From Achromobacter sp. Bel (GTDB lineage Bacteria; Pseudomonadota; Gammaproteobacteria; Burkholderiales; Burkholderiaceae_B): a stretch of 64,000 nt of DNA. The first letter of the stretch is position 1. Every line of letters starts with the position of its first letter. The position numbers and the translations under genes are program-made. This document shows positions 17,977-28,448 of this stretch, piece after piece. The stretch is taken from positions 50,807 through 114,806 of the forward strand of contig NZ_JABBJN010000017.1 in the NCBI RefSeq assembly GCF_012928505.1, in the 5' to 3' direction. Below the pieces are notes generated by a model. The model did not search any database, had not been told where the DNA came from, and saw only the letters and a list, made by a program, of their open reading frames with translations.

Positions 17977-20238
17977 ATGAAATTCCGCTTCCCCATCTTC
18001 ATCATCGACGAGGACTACCGTTCCGAGAACGCGTCCGGTTTGGGTATCCGTGCCTTATCTGAAGCGATCGAGGCCGAGGGCGTCGAGGTGATCGGGGTGA
18101 CCAGTTATGGCGACCTGAGTTCGTTCGCGCAGCAGCAAAGCCGCGCCAGCGCCTTCATCCTGTCGATCGACGATGAAGAGTTCGACGTGGATTCCCCCGA
18201 GGACGTGGCCAGCGCGATCAAGAACCTGCGCATGTTCATCGGCGAACTGCGCTTCCGCAACGCCGACATCCCCATCTACCTGTATGGCGAGACGCGTACG
18301 TCGGAACACATCCCGAACGACATCCTGCGCGAACTGCACGGCTTCATCCACATGTTCGAGGACACCCCCGAATTCGTGGCGCGCCACATCATCCGCGAAG
18401 CGCGCAGCTATGTGGATTCGCTGCCGCCGCCGTTCTTCCGCGAATTGGTCAAGTACGCGCAGGACGGTTCGTATTCCTGGCACTGTCCCGGCCACTCCGG
18501 CGGCGTGGCGTTCCTGAAGAGCCCCGTGGGACGCATGTTCCACCAGTTCTTCGGCGAGAACATGCTGCGCGCCGACGTCTGCAACGCCGTGGACGAACTG
18601 GGCCAGCTGCTGGACCACACCGGCCCCATCGCCGAATCCGAACTGAATGCCGCGCGCATCTTCCATGCGGACCATTGCTTCTTCGTCACCAACGGCACGT
18701 CGACCTCGAACAAGGTCGTCTGGCACGCCAACGTCGCCGCGGGCGACGTGGTGGTGGTGGACCGCAACTGCCACAAGTCGATCCTGCACGCCATCACCAT
18801 GACGGGCGCGATCCCGGTGTTCCTGCGCCCCACGCGCAACCACCTGGGCATCATCGGCCCGATCCCGCTGGAAGAATTCCACCCGGACAACATCCGCAAA
18901 AAGATCGAAGCCAACCCCTTCGCGCGCGAAGCGGTGAACAAGAATCCGCGCATCCTGACCTTGACGCAAAGCACGTACGACGGCGTTATCTACAACGTGG
19001 AAATGATCAAGGAGCAGCTGGGCAGCTATGTCGACACGCTGCACTTCGATGAAGCCTGGCTGCCGCACGCCTCGTTCCACGAGTTCTACCAGGACATGCA
19101 CGCCATCGGCCAGGACCGCCCGCGCAGCCACGACGCGATGGTCTTCGCCACGCACTCCACGCACAAGCTGCTGGCCGGCATTTCGCAGGCCTCGCAGATC
19201 ATCGTGCAGGAGTCCGAGACCCGCAAGCTGGACCGCAACGTCTTCAACGAGGCGTACCTGATGCACACGTCGACCTCGCCGCAGTACGCGATCATCGCGT
19301 CGTGCGACGTGGCCGCCGCCATGATGGAGCCGCCGGGAGGCACCGCGCTGGTCGAGGAGAGCATCCGCGAAGCGCTGGACTTCCGCCGCGCCATGCGCAA
19401 GGTGGAATCCGAGTTCGGCAAGAACGACTGGTGGTTCAAGGTCTGGGGCCCGAACCGCCTGGTGTCCGAAGGCATCGGCAACCGCGACGAATGGATTCTG
19501 GAAGCCAACGACCACTGGCACGGCTTCGGTGAAATGGCCGAAGGCTTCAACATGCTGGACCCGATCAAGGCCACGGTCATCACCCCGGGGCTGGACATGT
19601 CGGGCAGCTTCGGCGAAACGGGCATCCCCGCCGCGCTGGTGTCGAAGTACCTGACCGAACACGGCGTGGTGGTCGAGAAGACGGGCCTGTACTCGTTCTT
19701 CATCCTGTTCACCATCGGCATCACCAAGGGCCGCTGGAATACGTTGTTGACCGCCTTGCAGCAGTTCAAGGACGACTACGACCGCAACCAGCCGCTGTGG
19801 CGCATCCTGCCGGACTTCTGCAAGGTCCATCGCCGCTACGAGCGCATGGGCCTGCGCGATCTCTGCCAAGAGATCCACGAAGCCTACCGCGCGCGCGACG
19901 TCGCCCGCCTGACCACCGAGATGTACCTGAGCGACATGGTGCCGGCGCTCAAGCCTTCGGACGCCTTTGCCCGCATGGCGCACCGCGAGGTCGAACGCGT
20001 CGACATCGACAAGCTGGAAGGCCGGGTGACCGGCGTGCTGCTGACGCCGTATCCGCCGGGCATCCCGCTGCTGATCCCGGGCGAGCGCTTCAACCGCACG
20101 ATCGTGCAGTACCTGCAATTCGCGCGCGAGTTCAATGAGCGCTTCCCCGGCTTCGAAACCTACATCCACGGCCTGGCCGACGAAGTGGGTCCGAATGGTG
20201 AAAAGCGCTACTACGTCGATTGCCTGATCGAAGAGTAA
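17977..20238 (+). CDS. Orn/Lys/Arg decarboxylase, inducible (biodegradative) type
   Basis: The 753-residue PLP enzyme decarboxylates a basic amino acid to a polyamine or diamine. The N-terminal ~130 residues (KFRFPIFIIDEDYRSENA) form the response-regulator-like wing domain of AdiA/CadA/SpeF enzymes. The core has CPGHSGGVAF and the PLP lysine in the HSTHKLLAG motif at K397. A C-terminal domain carries LTPYPPGIPLLIPGERF. Length is near AdiA (about 755), but the substrate (arginine, lysine or ornithine) cannot be settled by eye. AGGAG at 17967-17971 is the ribosome-binding site. The leader has an attenuator-like hairpin. Confidence 0.88.
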   Translation: MKFRFPIFIIDEDYRSENASGLGIRALSEAIEAEGVEVIGVTSYGDLSSFAQQQSRASAFILSIDDEEFDVDSPEDVASAIKNLRMFIGELRFRNADIPIYLYGETRTSEHIPNDILRELHGFIHMFEDTPEFVARHIIREARSYVDSLPPPFFRELVKYAQDGSYSWHCPGHSGGVAFLKSPVGRMFHQFFGENMLRADVCNAVDELGQLLDHTGPIAESELNAARIFHADHCFFVTNGTSTSNKVVWHANVAAGDVVVVDRNCHKSILHAITMTGAIPVFLRPTRNHLGIIGPIPLEEFHPDNIRKKIEANPFAREAVNKNPRILTLTQSTYDGVIYNVEMIKEQLGSYVDTLHFDEAWLPHASFHEFYQDMHAIGQDRPRSHDAMVFATHSTHKLLAGISQASQIIVQESETRKLDRNVFNEAYLMHTSTSPQYAIIASCDVAAAMMEPPGGTALVEESIREALDFRRAMRKVESEFGKNDWWFKVWGPNRLVSEGIGNRDEWILEANDHWHGFGEMAEGFNMLDPIKATVITPGLDMSGSFGETGIPAALVSKYLTEHGVVVEKTGLYSFFILFTIGITKGRWNTLLTALQQFKDDYDRNQPLWRILPDFCKVHRRYERMGLRDLCQEIHEAYRARDVARLTTEMYLSDMVPALKPSDAFARMAHREVERVDIDKLEGRVTGVLLTPYPPGIPLLIPGERFNRTIVQYLQFAREFNERFPGFETYIHGLADEVGPNGEKRYYVDCLIEE

Positions 20239-20260
20239 GACCCGCGGGTCTGGAGTCCTG

Positions 20261-21463
20261 ATGTTTGATGTAGCCGTACTCGGCGCCGGCGCCGCTGGCA
20301 TGATGTGTGCAGCGGTGGCCGGCCAGCGCGGCTTGCGCGTGGTGCTGGTCGACCATGCCGACCGCCTGGCGGAGAAGATCCGCATTTCGGGCGGCGGCCG
20401 CTGCAATTTCACGAACATCGGCGCCGGACCCGCCAATTTCCTGTCCGACAACCCGCATTTCTGCCGCTCGGCGCTGTCGGCCTATACCCCGCAGGATTTC
20501 CTGGCGCTGATGAAGCGCCACCATATCGCCTGGCACGAGAAGCACCGCGGCCAGTTGTTCTGCAACGATTCCAGTGAATCCATCATCGACATGCTGCGCG
20601 CCGAGTGCGACGCGGGCAATGTGCAATGGCGGATGGGCTGCCCGGTGTCCGAGATCGGCCACGGCGACGCGGGCTTCGAGCTGCGCACCGGCCAGGGCAT
20701 GATCCGTGCGGCCAAGCTGGTGGTCGCGACCGGCGGCATGGCGATCCCGCAGCTGGGTGCCACCGACTTCGGCTTGAAGATCGCGCGGCAGTTCGGCCTG
20801 AAAGTGGTCGAGCCCCGGCCCGCGCTGGTGCCGCTGACCTTTGATCCCGCGCAATGGCAGGCGCTGTCCGAGCTGTCGGGCGTGGCGCTGGAAGTCGGCC
20901 TGCACACGGGGCAGGGCAAGGCGCGAGGCGAATTCCTGGAAGACCTGCTGTTCACCCACCGGGGCCTGTCGGGGCCGGCGATCCTGCAGATCTCCAGCTA
21001 TTGGAAACCCGGCGAACCCATCGTGATCGACCTGGCGCCAGGCCGCGACCTGGCCGAAGAACTGCTGGCGTCCAAGTCCGGCAACCGGCAGCAGATGCAT
21101 ACGGTGCTGGCGGGGCTTTGGCCCAAGCGGCTGGCCGATCGCTGGCTGCATCTGGCGGAGCAGGGCGGCAAGCCCGGCCTGGCCGCCCTGCGCCTGGCCG
21201 ACGCGCCGGACAAGACTCTGCGCGCGTTGGCGCAGGACATCCATCAATGGTCGCTGGTGCCCAGTGGCACTGCCGGCTACAAGAAGGCCGAAGTGATGCG
21301 CGGCGGCGTGGATACGCGCGGGCTGGACCAGAAGTCCATGCAGGCGAAAACCACCCCGGGGCTGTATTTCATCGGAGAGGCGGTGGACGTCACCGGCTGG
21401 CTGGGCGGCTACAACTTCCAATGGGCCTGGGCATCGGGCGTGGCCTGCGGCAAGGCGCTGTAG
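20261..21463 (+). CDS. HI0933/YhiN-family FAD-dependent oxidoreductase
   Basis: The 400-residue flavoprotein starts MFDVAVLGAGAAGMMCAAV, with the dinucleotide-binding GAGAAG at residues 8-13. The family signature RISGGGRCNFTN follows. The C-terminus has GLYFIGEAVDVTGWLGGYNF and WAWASGVACGKAL, the second FAD-contacting segment. The reaction is not established for most members; some relatives are NADH-dependent flavin oxidoreductases. It begins 22 bases after the decarboxylase stop and may be co-transcribed. An 8-bp inverted repeat just after the gene (21464-21489) may help end the transcript. Confidence 0.88.
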   Translation: MFDVAVLGAGAAGMMCAAVAGQRGLRVVLVDHADRLAEKIRISGGGRCNFTNIGAGPANFLSDNPHFCRSALSAYTPQDFLALMKRHHIAWHEKHRGQLFCNDSSESIIDMLRAECDAGNVQWRMGCPVSEIGHGDAGFELRTGQGMIRAAKLVVATGGMAIPQLGATDFGLKIARQFGLKVVEPRPALVPLTFDPAQWQALSELSGVALEVGLHTGQGKARGEFLEDLLFTHRGLSGPAILQISSYWKPGEPIVIDLAPGRDLAEELLASKSGNRQQMHTVLAGLWPKRLADRWLHLAEQGGKPGLAALRLADAPDKTLRALAQDIHQWSLVPSGTAGYKKAEVMRGGVDTRGLDQKSMQAKTTPGLYFIGEAVDVTGWLGGYNFQWAWASGVACGKAL

Positions 21464-21516
21464 GCCCGGCGCCTGGCGCATCGCCGGGCGCTATGGCACC
21501 CATTGCAACAATACCA

Positions 21517-21546
21517 TTGTGATATTAAATAAAAATACATATCATT
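21517..21546 (+). promoter_or_regulatory. sodA promoter with candidate Fur box
   Basis: TTGTGA (21517-21522), a 17-base spacer and TATCAT (21540-21545) make a good sigma70 promoter inside an AT-rich island unlike the surrounding DNA. Bases 21528-21546 match 11 of 19 positions of the Fur consensus GATAATGATAATCATTATC and overlap the -10 box. Iron-dependent repression is therefore plausible but unproven. Confidence 0.5.
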
Positions 21547-21605
21547 TATGTTTTCGATATTGACTTGCGCCTTCCCCCAGGAAGGCGGGTCCACCGGAGA
21601 CATGC

Positions 21606-22220
21606 ATGGCCTACACCCTTCCGACCCTGCCGTACGCCTATGACGCCCTGGAGCCTCACATCGACGCGATGACGATGGAGATCCACTACAGCAAGCACCA
21701 TCAAACCTATGTCACGAGCCTGAATGCGGCGCTGGATGGGGCCGGGATCAGCACCGACGAACCCGTCGACGCCTTGGTGGCCCGCCTTGACCAATTGCCC
21801 GAAGCCATCCGCGGCGCGGTCCGCAACCACGGCGGCGGCCACGCCAACCACAGCCTGTTCTGGTCGGTGATGTCGCCCGAGGGCGGCGGCGAACCCGGCG
21901 GCGCGCTGGCGGCCGCCATCGAATCCGAACTGGGCGGCCTGGCCGCCTTCCGCGAGGCCTTCACCAAGGCGGCGCTGACCCGTTTCGGCAGCGGTTGGGC
22001 CTGGCTGTCGGTGACGCCGGCCGGCAAGCTCGTGGTTGAAAGCAGCGCCAACCAGGACAGCCCGCTGATGCAGGGCAATACGCCGATCCTGGGTCTGGAT
22101 GTCTGGGAACACGCCTACTATCTGAAGTATCAGAACCGCCGTCCCGAATATATCGGCGCCTTCTACAATGTCGTGAACTGGCCCGAAGTGGCTCGCCGCT
22201 ATGCGGCCGCCAAGGGCTGA
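21606..22220 (+). CDS. sodA: Superoxide dismutase, Mn type
   Basis: The 204-residue cytoplasmic enzyme dismutes superoxide. Metal ligands of the Fe/Mn family are visible: His in [11 protein letters not shown], His in NHSLFW, and Asp and His in [13 protein letters not shown]. The [11 protein letters not shown] segment and the Gln in [10 protein letters not shown] match Mn-type SodA better than Fe-type SodB, which usually has a Gln in the earlier segment. It starts at the ATG at 21606, with GGAG at 21595-21598. Its promoter carries a Fur-like site, and a ZIP metal transporter gene follows after 31 bases, which suggests joint metal and oxidative-stress control. Confidence 0.93.
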   Translation: MAYTLPTLPYAYDALEPHIDAMTMEIHYSKHHQTYVTSLNAALDGAGISTDEPVDALVARLDQLPEAIRGAVRNHGGGHANHSLFWSVMSPEGGGEPGGALAAAIESELGGLAAFREAFTKAALTRFGSGWAWLSVTPAGKLVVESSANQDSPLMQGNTPILGLDVWEHAYYLKYQNRRPEYIGAFYNVVNWPEVARRYAAAKG

Positions 22221-22251
22221 GGCCATCTCTCTCAAGGAGGGTAGCGGCCCT

Positions 22252-23145
22252 ATGAACACCTTCAGCCGTCATCGCGTGCGGCCCGCGGCCACCAGTATCA
22301 GCGTGTGGACGCTTGCCGTCATGGTGTCCTGCCTGGCGCTGCATCAGCTCTGGGCGTACCTGGACGTGCGGGCGCCGCACGTGGCTGACGCGCTGCTGGG
22401 CGGCTTGGTTGCCGCCGCCGCTACCGCGCTGGGCACCTTGCCCATCCTGTTCGCGCGCACCATTCCTCAAAAGGTGCAGGACAGCATGTTCGGCTTCGGC
22501 GCCGGGGTGATGCTGGCCGCCAGCGCGTTTTCGCTGGTGGCGCCGGGCATCCAGGCGGCCGAGTCCCAGGGCATGGGGCCGTGGGGAGCCGGCCTGACGG
22601 TGGGCGCCGCCATCCTGCTGGGCGCGGCGGTCCTGCTGGTGATGGATCGCACCTTGCCACACGAGCACTTCATCAAGGGACGCGAGGGCATCGAGGCCCA
22701 CCGCCTGCGCCGTACCTGGCTGTTCGTGTTCGCCATCACCCTGCACAACCTGCCCGAAGGCCTGGCTATCGGCGTGGGCTACGCGGGCAGCGACCCGGTG
22801 CGCGGGACGGCGCTGGCTACCGGCATCGCCATCCAGGACATCCCGGAAGGGCTGGTCGTGGCCGTCGCGCTGCTGGCCGCCGGCTACAAGCGCGCCTTTG
22901 CCGTGGCGCTGGGCATGCTGTCCGGGCTGGTCGAACCGCTGGGCGCCGTGATCGGCGCGGCTATCGTCGGATTCTCGGCGCCGATGCTGCCGTGGGGCCT
23001 GGGCTTTGCCGCCGGCGCCATGCTGTTTGTTATCAGCCACGAAATCATCCCCGAATCGCACCGCAAGGGGCACGAGGTCTACGCCACCTGCGGGCTGATG
23101 ATCGGGTTCGTGCTGATGATGCTGCTGGACACCGCGTTAGGCTGA
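22252..23145 (+). CDS. ZIP-family divalent metal transporter (ZupT-like)
   Basis: The 297-residue membrane protein has about eight helices. The two metal-binding helices are plain: HNLPEGLAIGVGYAG and IQDIPEGLVVAVALLAAGY, both with the HNxPEG/xxxPEG pattern that carries the ions. A further HEIIPESH segment lies near the C-terminus. ZIP proteins import Zn, Mn or Fe down a gradient. It starts at the ATG at 22252 behind AAGGAGG (22233-22239). Position after Mn-type sodA suggests manganese or iron supply, but selectivity is not readable. The triplicated repeat begins 32 bases after its stop. Confidence 0.88.
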   Translation: MNTFSRHRVRPAATSISVWTLAVMVSCLALHQLWAYLDVRAPHVADALLGGLVAAAATALGTLPILFARTIPQKVQDSMFGFGAGVMLAASAFSLVAPGIQAAESQGMGPWGAGLTVGAAILLGAAVLLVMDRTLPHEHFIKGREGIEAHRLRRTWLFVFAITLHNLPEGLAIGVGYAGSDPVRGTALATGIAIQDIPEGLVVAVALLAAGYKRAFAVALGMLSGLVEPLGAVIGAAIVGFSAPMLPWGLGFAAGAMLFVISHEIIPESHRKGHEVYATCGLMIGFVLMMLLDTALG

Positions 23146-23176
23146 CCCAACGGGGCGCCAGAAGGAGCGGTTTTCC

Positions 23177-23415
23177 CCGCCGGGCCGCCCCAAGGGGAAA
23201 AAGCCCCCTCGGGGGGGCAGCAAGCATGCGCAGCGTGCGCGGCGTGGGGGTAGTGTCTCCCGCCGGGCCGCCCCAAGGGGAAAAAGCCCCCTCGGGGGGC
23301 AGCAAGCATGCGCAGCGTGCGCGGCGGGGGGGTAGCGTCTCCCGCCGGGCCGCCCCAAGGGGAAAAAGCCCCCTCGGGGGGCAGCAAGCATGCGCAGCGT
23401 GCGCGGCGTGGGGGC
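23177..23415. repeat. Three tandem copies of an ~82-bp palindrome-rich repeat
   Basis: Copies start at CCGCCGGG at 23177, 23260 and 23342, spaced 83 and 82 bases apart; the first has one extra G. Each holds GGCCGCCCCAAGGGG, then a GCCCCCTCGGGGGGC hairpin, AGCAAG, and a second stem-loop around GCATGCGCAGCGTGCGC, ending in a G-run. Copies are nearly identical. A related copy lies at 30622-30700 and a diverged one at 40566-40645, each just past a gene's 3' end. This fits a dispersed REP-like terminator element that has expanded here. Confidence 0.85.
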
Positions 23416-23461
23416 CTTTCCGGAGGACTTCTTTTCGTTGTATGCTTGGCGCCGCTGTCAC

Positions 23462-23711
23462 GCATGTTTGCGGGAGAGAGCGGCCTATCAACACGGGCCG
23501 CCGCCGAAGGCGCAATTCGCCCAGAATCGCTCAGGTAACCGATATCGCACATGCTTGCCCTGTCCCGGTTTTCTTACCGTGCGGACGCGGCAAAACAGTA
23601 CTCTGGAGAGACCTGGCGCCGCCCCTGAATAAGGGACATAGCGCGTAGCCCAGGCGCCGAAGGTGCAAACCCGCCACGCGCGGGGCAACTCTCAGGCAAA
23701 AGGACAGAGGG
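23462..23711 (+). promoter_or_regulatory. Tandem glycine riboswitch controlling gcvTHP
   Basis: Two glycine aptamers precede gcvT. Aptamer 1 (about 23462-23554) is closed by GCATGT/ACATGC and holds GGGAGAGAG, GCCGAAGGCGCAA and CTCAGGTAACCGA. Aptamer 2 (about 23600-23710) is closed by CTCT/AGAG and holds CTGGAGAGACC, GCCGAAGGTGCAAA and ACTCTCAGGCAAAAGGAC. These match the conserved cores of the known glycine riboswitch, which turns on glycine cleavage genes when glycine is high. The linker is about 45 bases and folds into its own hairpin (23562-23569 with 23576-23586), longer than the short linker usual in this class. Confidence 0.93.
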
Positions 23712-23808
23712 GCGGAAGATTCAGCCGTAGCCGCGCGGGCGTCATCCGCCTGTTGCGACCGGCATTCCGTAACCCTGGCAAATCACTGCCGTCCCGGAGT
23801 TTCCGCGC

Positions 23809-24909
23809 ATGTCCGCAACCCTTAAACGCACCCCGCTGGCCGAAGAACATATCGCCTCCGGCGCCCGAATGGTCGATTTCGGCGGATGGGACATGCCCTT
23901 GGCCTACGGCTCGCAGCTGGAAGAACACCACGCGGTGCGCCAGGACGCCGGCATGTTCGACGTGTCGCACATGCTGAACGCCGACGTCGTCGGCCCGGAC
24001 GCCTTCGCCTTCCTGCAGCGCCTGGTCGCCAATGACGTGGCCAAGCTGACGGTGCCGGGCAAGGCGCTGTACACCTGCATGCTGAACCCGCAAGGCGGCG
24101 TCATCGACGATCTGATCGTCTACTTCTTCGCGGCCGACGAATGGCGCGTGGTGGTCAACGCCGGCACGGCCGACAAAGACATGGCCTGGATGCAGCGCGT
24201 GAAGCAGGCCGGCAATTTCGACGTCGCCATCACCCCCCGCCGCGATCTGGCCATGGTGGCCGTGCAGGGCCCGAACGCCCGCGCCAAGGTCTGGGCCGCC
24301 CGCCCGGCATGGCAGGCCGCGACTGAACCGCTGACGCCCTTCGTCGCCGCTGTCGTGGCCGACGATACGCTTGTCGCCCGTACCGGCTACACCGGTGAAG
24401 ACGGCTTTGAAATCGTCCTGCCCGCTGCCGACGTCGTGCAACTGTGGCGCGACCTGGCCGCCCAGGGCGTGCGTCCGGCGGGCCTGGGCGCGCGCGACAC
24501 GTTGCGCCTGGAAGCCGGCATGAACCTGTACGGCCAGGACATGGACGAGCTGACCCACCCGGATCAGGCCGGCCTGACCTGGACCGTTTCCCTGAAAGAC
24601 GCCGAGCGCCGTTTCATCGGCCGCGACGCACTGGAGCAGTTCGCCACCCCCGCCACCTTCATCGGCCTGAAGCTGCAAGAGCGCGGCGTGATGCGCGCCC
24701 ACATGGCCGTGCGTACGCCGGCCGGCACGGGTGAACTCACCAGCGGCACCATGTCGCCCACGCTGGGCGTGTCCATCGGCTTTGCCCGCCTGCCGCAAGG
24801 CGTGCGTCCGGGCGACACGGTCGAGGTCGACATCCGCGGTAAATGGGTGCCCGCCCTGGTCTGCAAACTGCCGTTTGTCCGTAACGGCAAAGCCGTCGAA
24901 CACTCGTAA
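23809..24909 (+). CDS. gcvT: Glycine cleavage system T protein (aminomethyltransferase)
   Basis: The 366-residue protein takes the aminomethyl group from GcvH and passes its carbon to tetrahydrofolate, releasing ammonia. It starts [20 protein letters not shown] behind GGAG. Typical segments are [22 protein letters not shown], the DVSHM motif, [12 protein letters not shown], and the C-terminal barrel with [20 protein letters not shown]. It is the first gene of the gcvTHP operon downstream of the glycine riboswitch, with ~100 bases between riboswitch and start. Confidence 0.96.
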   Translation: MSATLKRTPLAEEHIASGARMVDFGGWDMPLAYGSQLEEHHAVRQDAGMFDVSHMLNADVVGPDAFAFLQRLVANDVAKLTVPGKALYTCMLNPQGGVIDDLIVYFFAADEWRVVVNAGTADKDMAWMQRVKQAGNFDVAITPRRDLAMVAVQGPNARAKVWAARPAWQAATEPLTPFVAAVVADDTLVARTGYTGEDGFEIVLPAADVVQLWRDLAAQGVRPAGLGARDTLRLEAGMNLYGQDMDELTHPDQAGLTWTVSLKDAERRFIGRDALEQFATPATFIGLKLQERGVMRAHMAVRTPAGTGELTSGTMSPTLGVSIGFARLPQGVRPGDTVEVDIRGKWVPALVCKLPFVRNGKAVEHS

Positions 24910-25008
24910 ACTCGAAGCTTCGCGCGAGCGGCGGCCCGGCCAGGGCAAGCGTTGCCCGCGCGAGGCGCGCAACACCATTCATCTACCCGCATTCCCTCAG
25001 GAGTTCCC

Positions 25009-25386
25009 ATGAGTCTGCCCACCGATCGCAAGTACACCCAGTCCCACGAATGGGTCAAAGCTGAAGGCGACGTGTTCGTCGTCGGCATTACCGACACCGC
25101 CCAGGATCAATTGGGCGATCTGGTTTTCGTTGGCGACGTGAAGGTCGGCGCCAAGCTGAACGCGGGCGAAACCGCCGGCGTGGTCGAATCGGTCAAGGCC
25201 GCGTCCGACATCTACGCGCCCGTGGCCGGCGAAATCGTCGCCTTCAACGAAGAGCTGGAAAACAACCCCAACCTGATCAACGAATCGGCCTTCACCGCCT
25301 GGATCTTCAAGATCAAGCCGGTCAACGCCGCTGATGCCGACAAGCTGCTGGACGCTGCCGGCTACGAAGCTGTCGCCAACGGCTAA
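25009..25386 (+). CDS. gcvH: Glycine cleavage system H protein
   Basis: The 125-residue lipoyl carrier shuttles the aminomethyl group between GcvP, GcvT and dihydrolipoamide dehydrogenase. The lipoylated lysine is K63 in the motif GVVESVKAASDIYAP. It starts MSLPTDRKYTQSHEWVKAEG at the ATG at 25009, preceded by CAGGAG. It lies 99 bases after gcvT and 68 bases before gcvP on the same strand, so the three genes form an operon. Confidence 0.97.
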   Translation: MSLPTDRKYTQSHEWVKAEGDVFVVGITDTAQDQLGDLVFVGDVKVGAKLNAGETAGVVESVKAASDIYAPVAGEIVAFNEELENNPNLINESAFTAWIFKIKPVNAADADKLLDAAGYEAVANG

Positions 25387-25454
25387 AGCTGGCCCGAGGC
25401 GGGCACGGCCCCTTGCCGCGCCCGCCCTGACGCACCACCACCCCGAGATCCTCC

Positions 25455-28328
<2,874 letters not shown>

Positions 28329-28386
28329 TGTGACGGGACGGGTCCGGCGTAAGCCGGGCCTGGATCCGAGCCGATCTGCCGGGCAT

Positions 28387-28422
28387 AAAAAAACCCCCAT
28401 CTACTATCGATGGGGGTTTTTC
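28387..28422. terminator. Bidirectional terminator between gcvP and the DUF945 gene
   Basis: AAAAACCCCCAT (28389-28400) pairs with ATGGGGGTTTTT (28410-28421) around a 9-base loop. The A-run and T-run flank the GC core on either side, so both strands give a stem followed by U residues. It serves gcvP from the left and the convergent gene from the right. Confidence 0.9.
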
Positions 28423-28448
28423 TTTGGGCTTCAGTTGCCGTGGCAGGC

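Noticed and set aside
23177..23415. CRISPR array
   Set aside because: The three units are contiguous with no unique spacers, and each is itself palindrome-rich; no cas genes are present.
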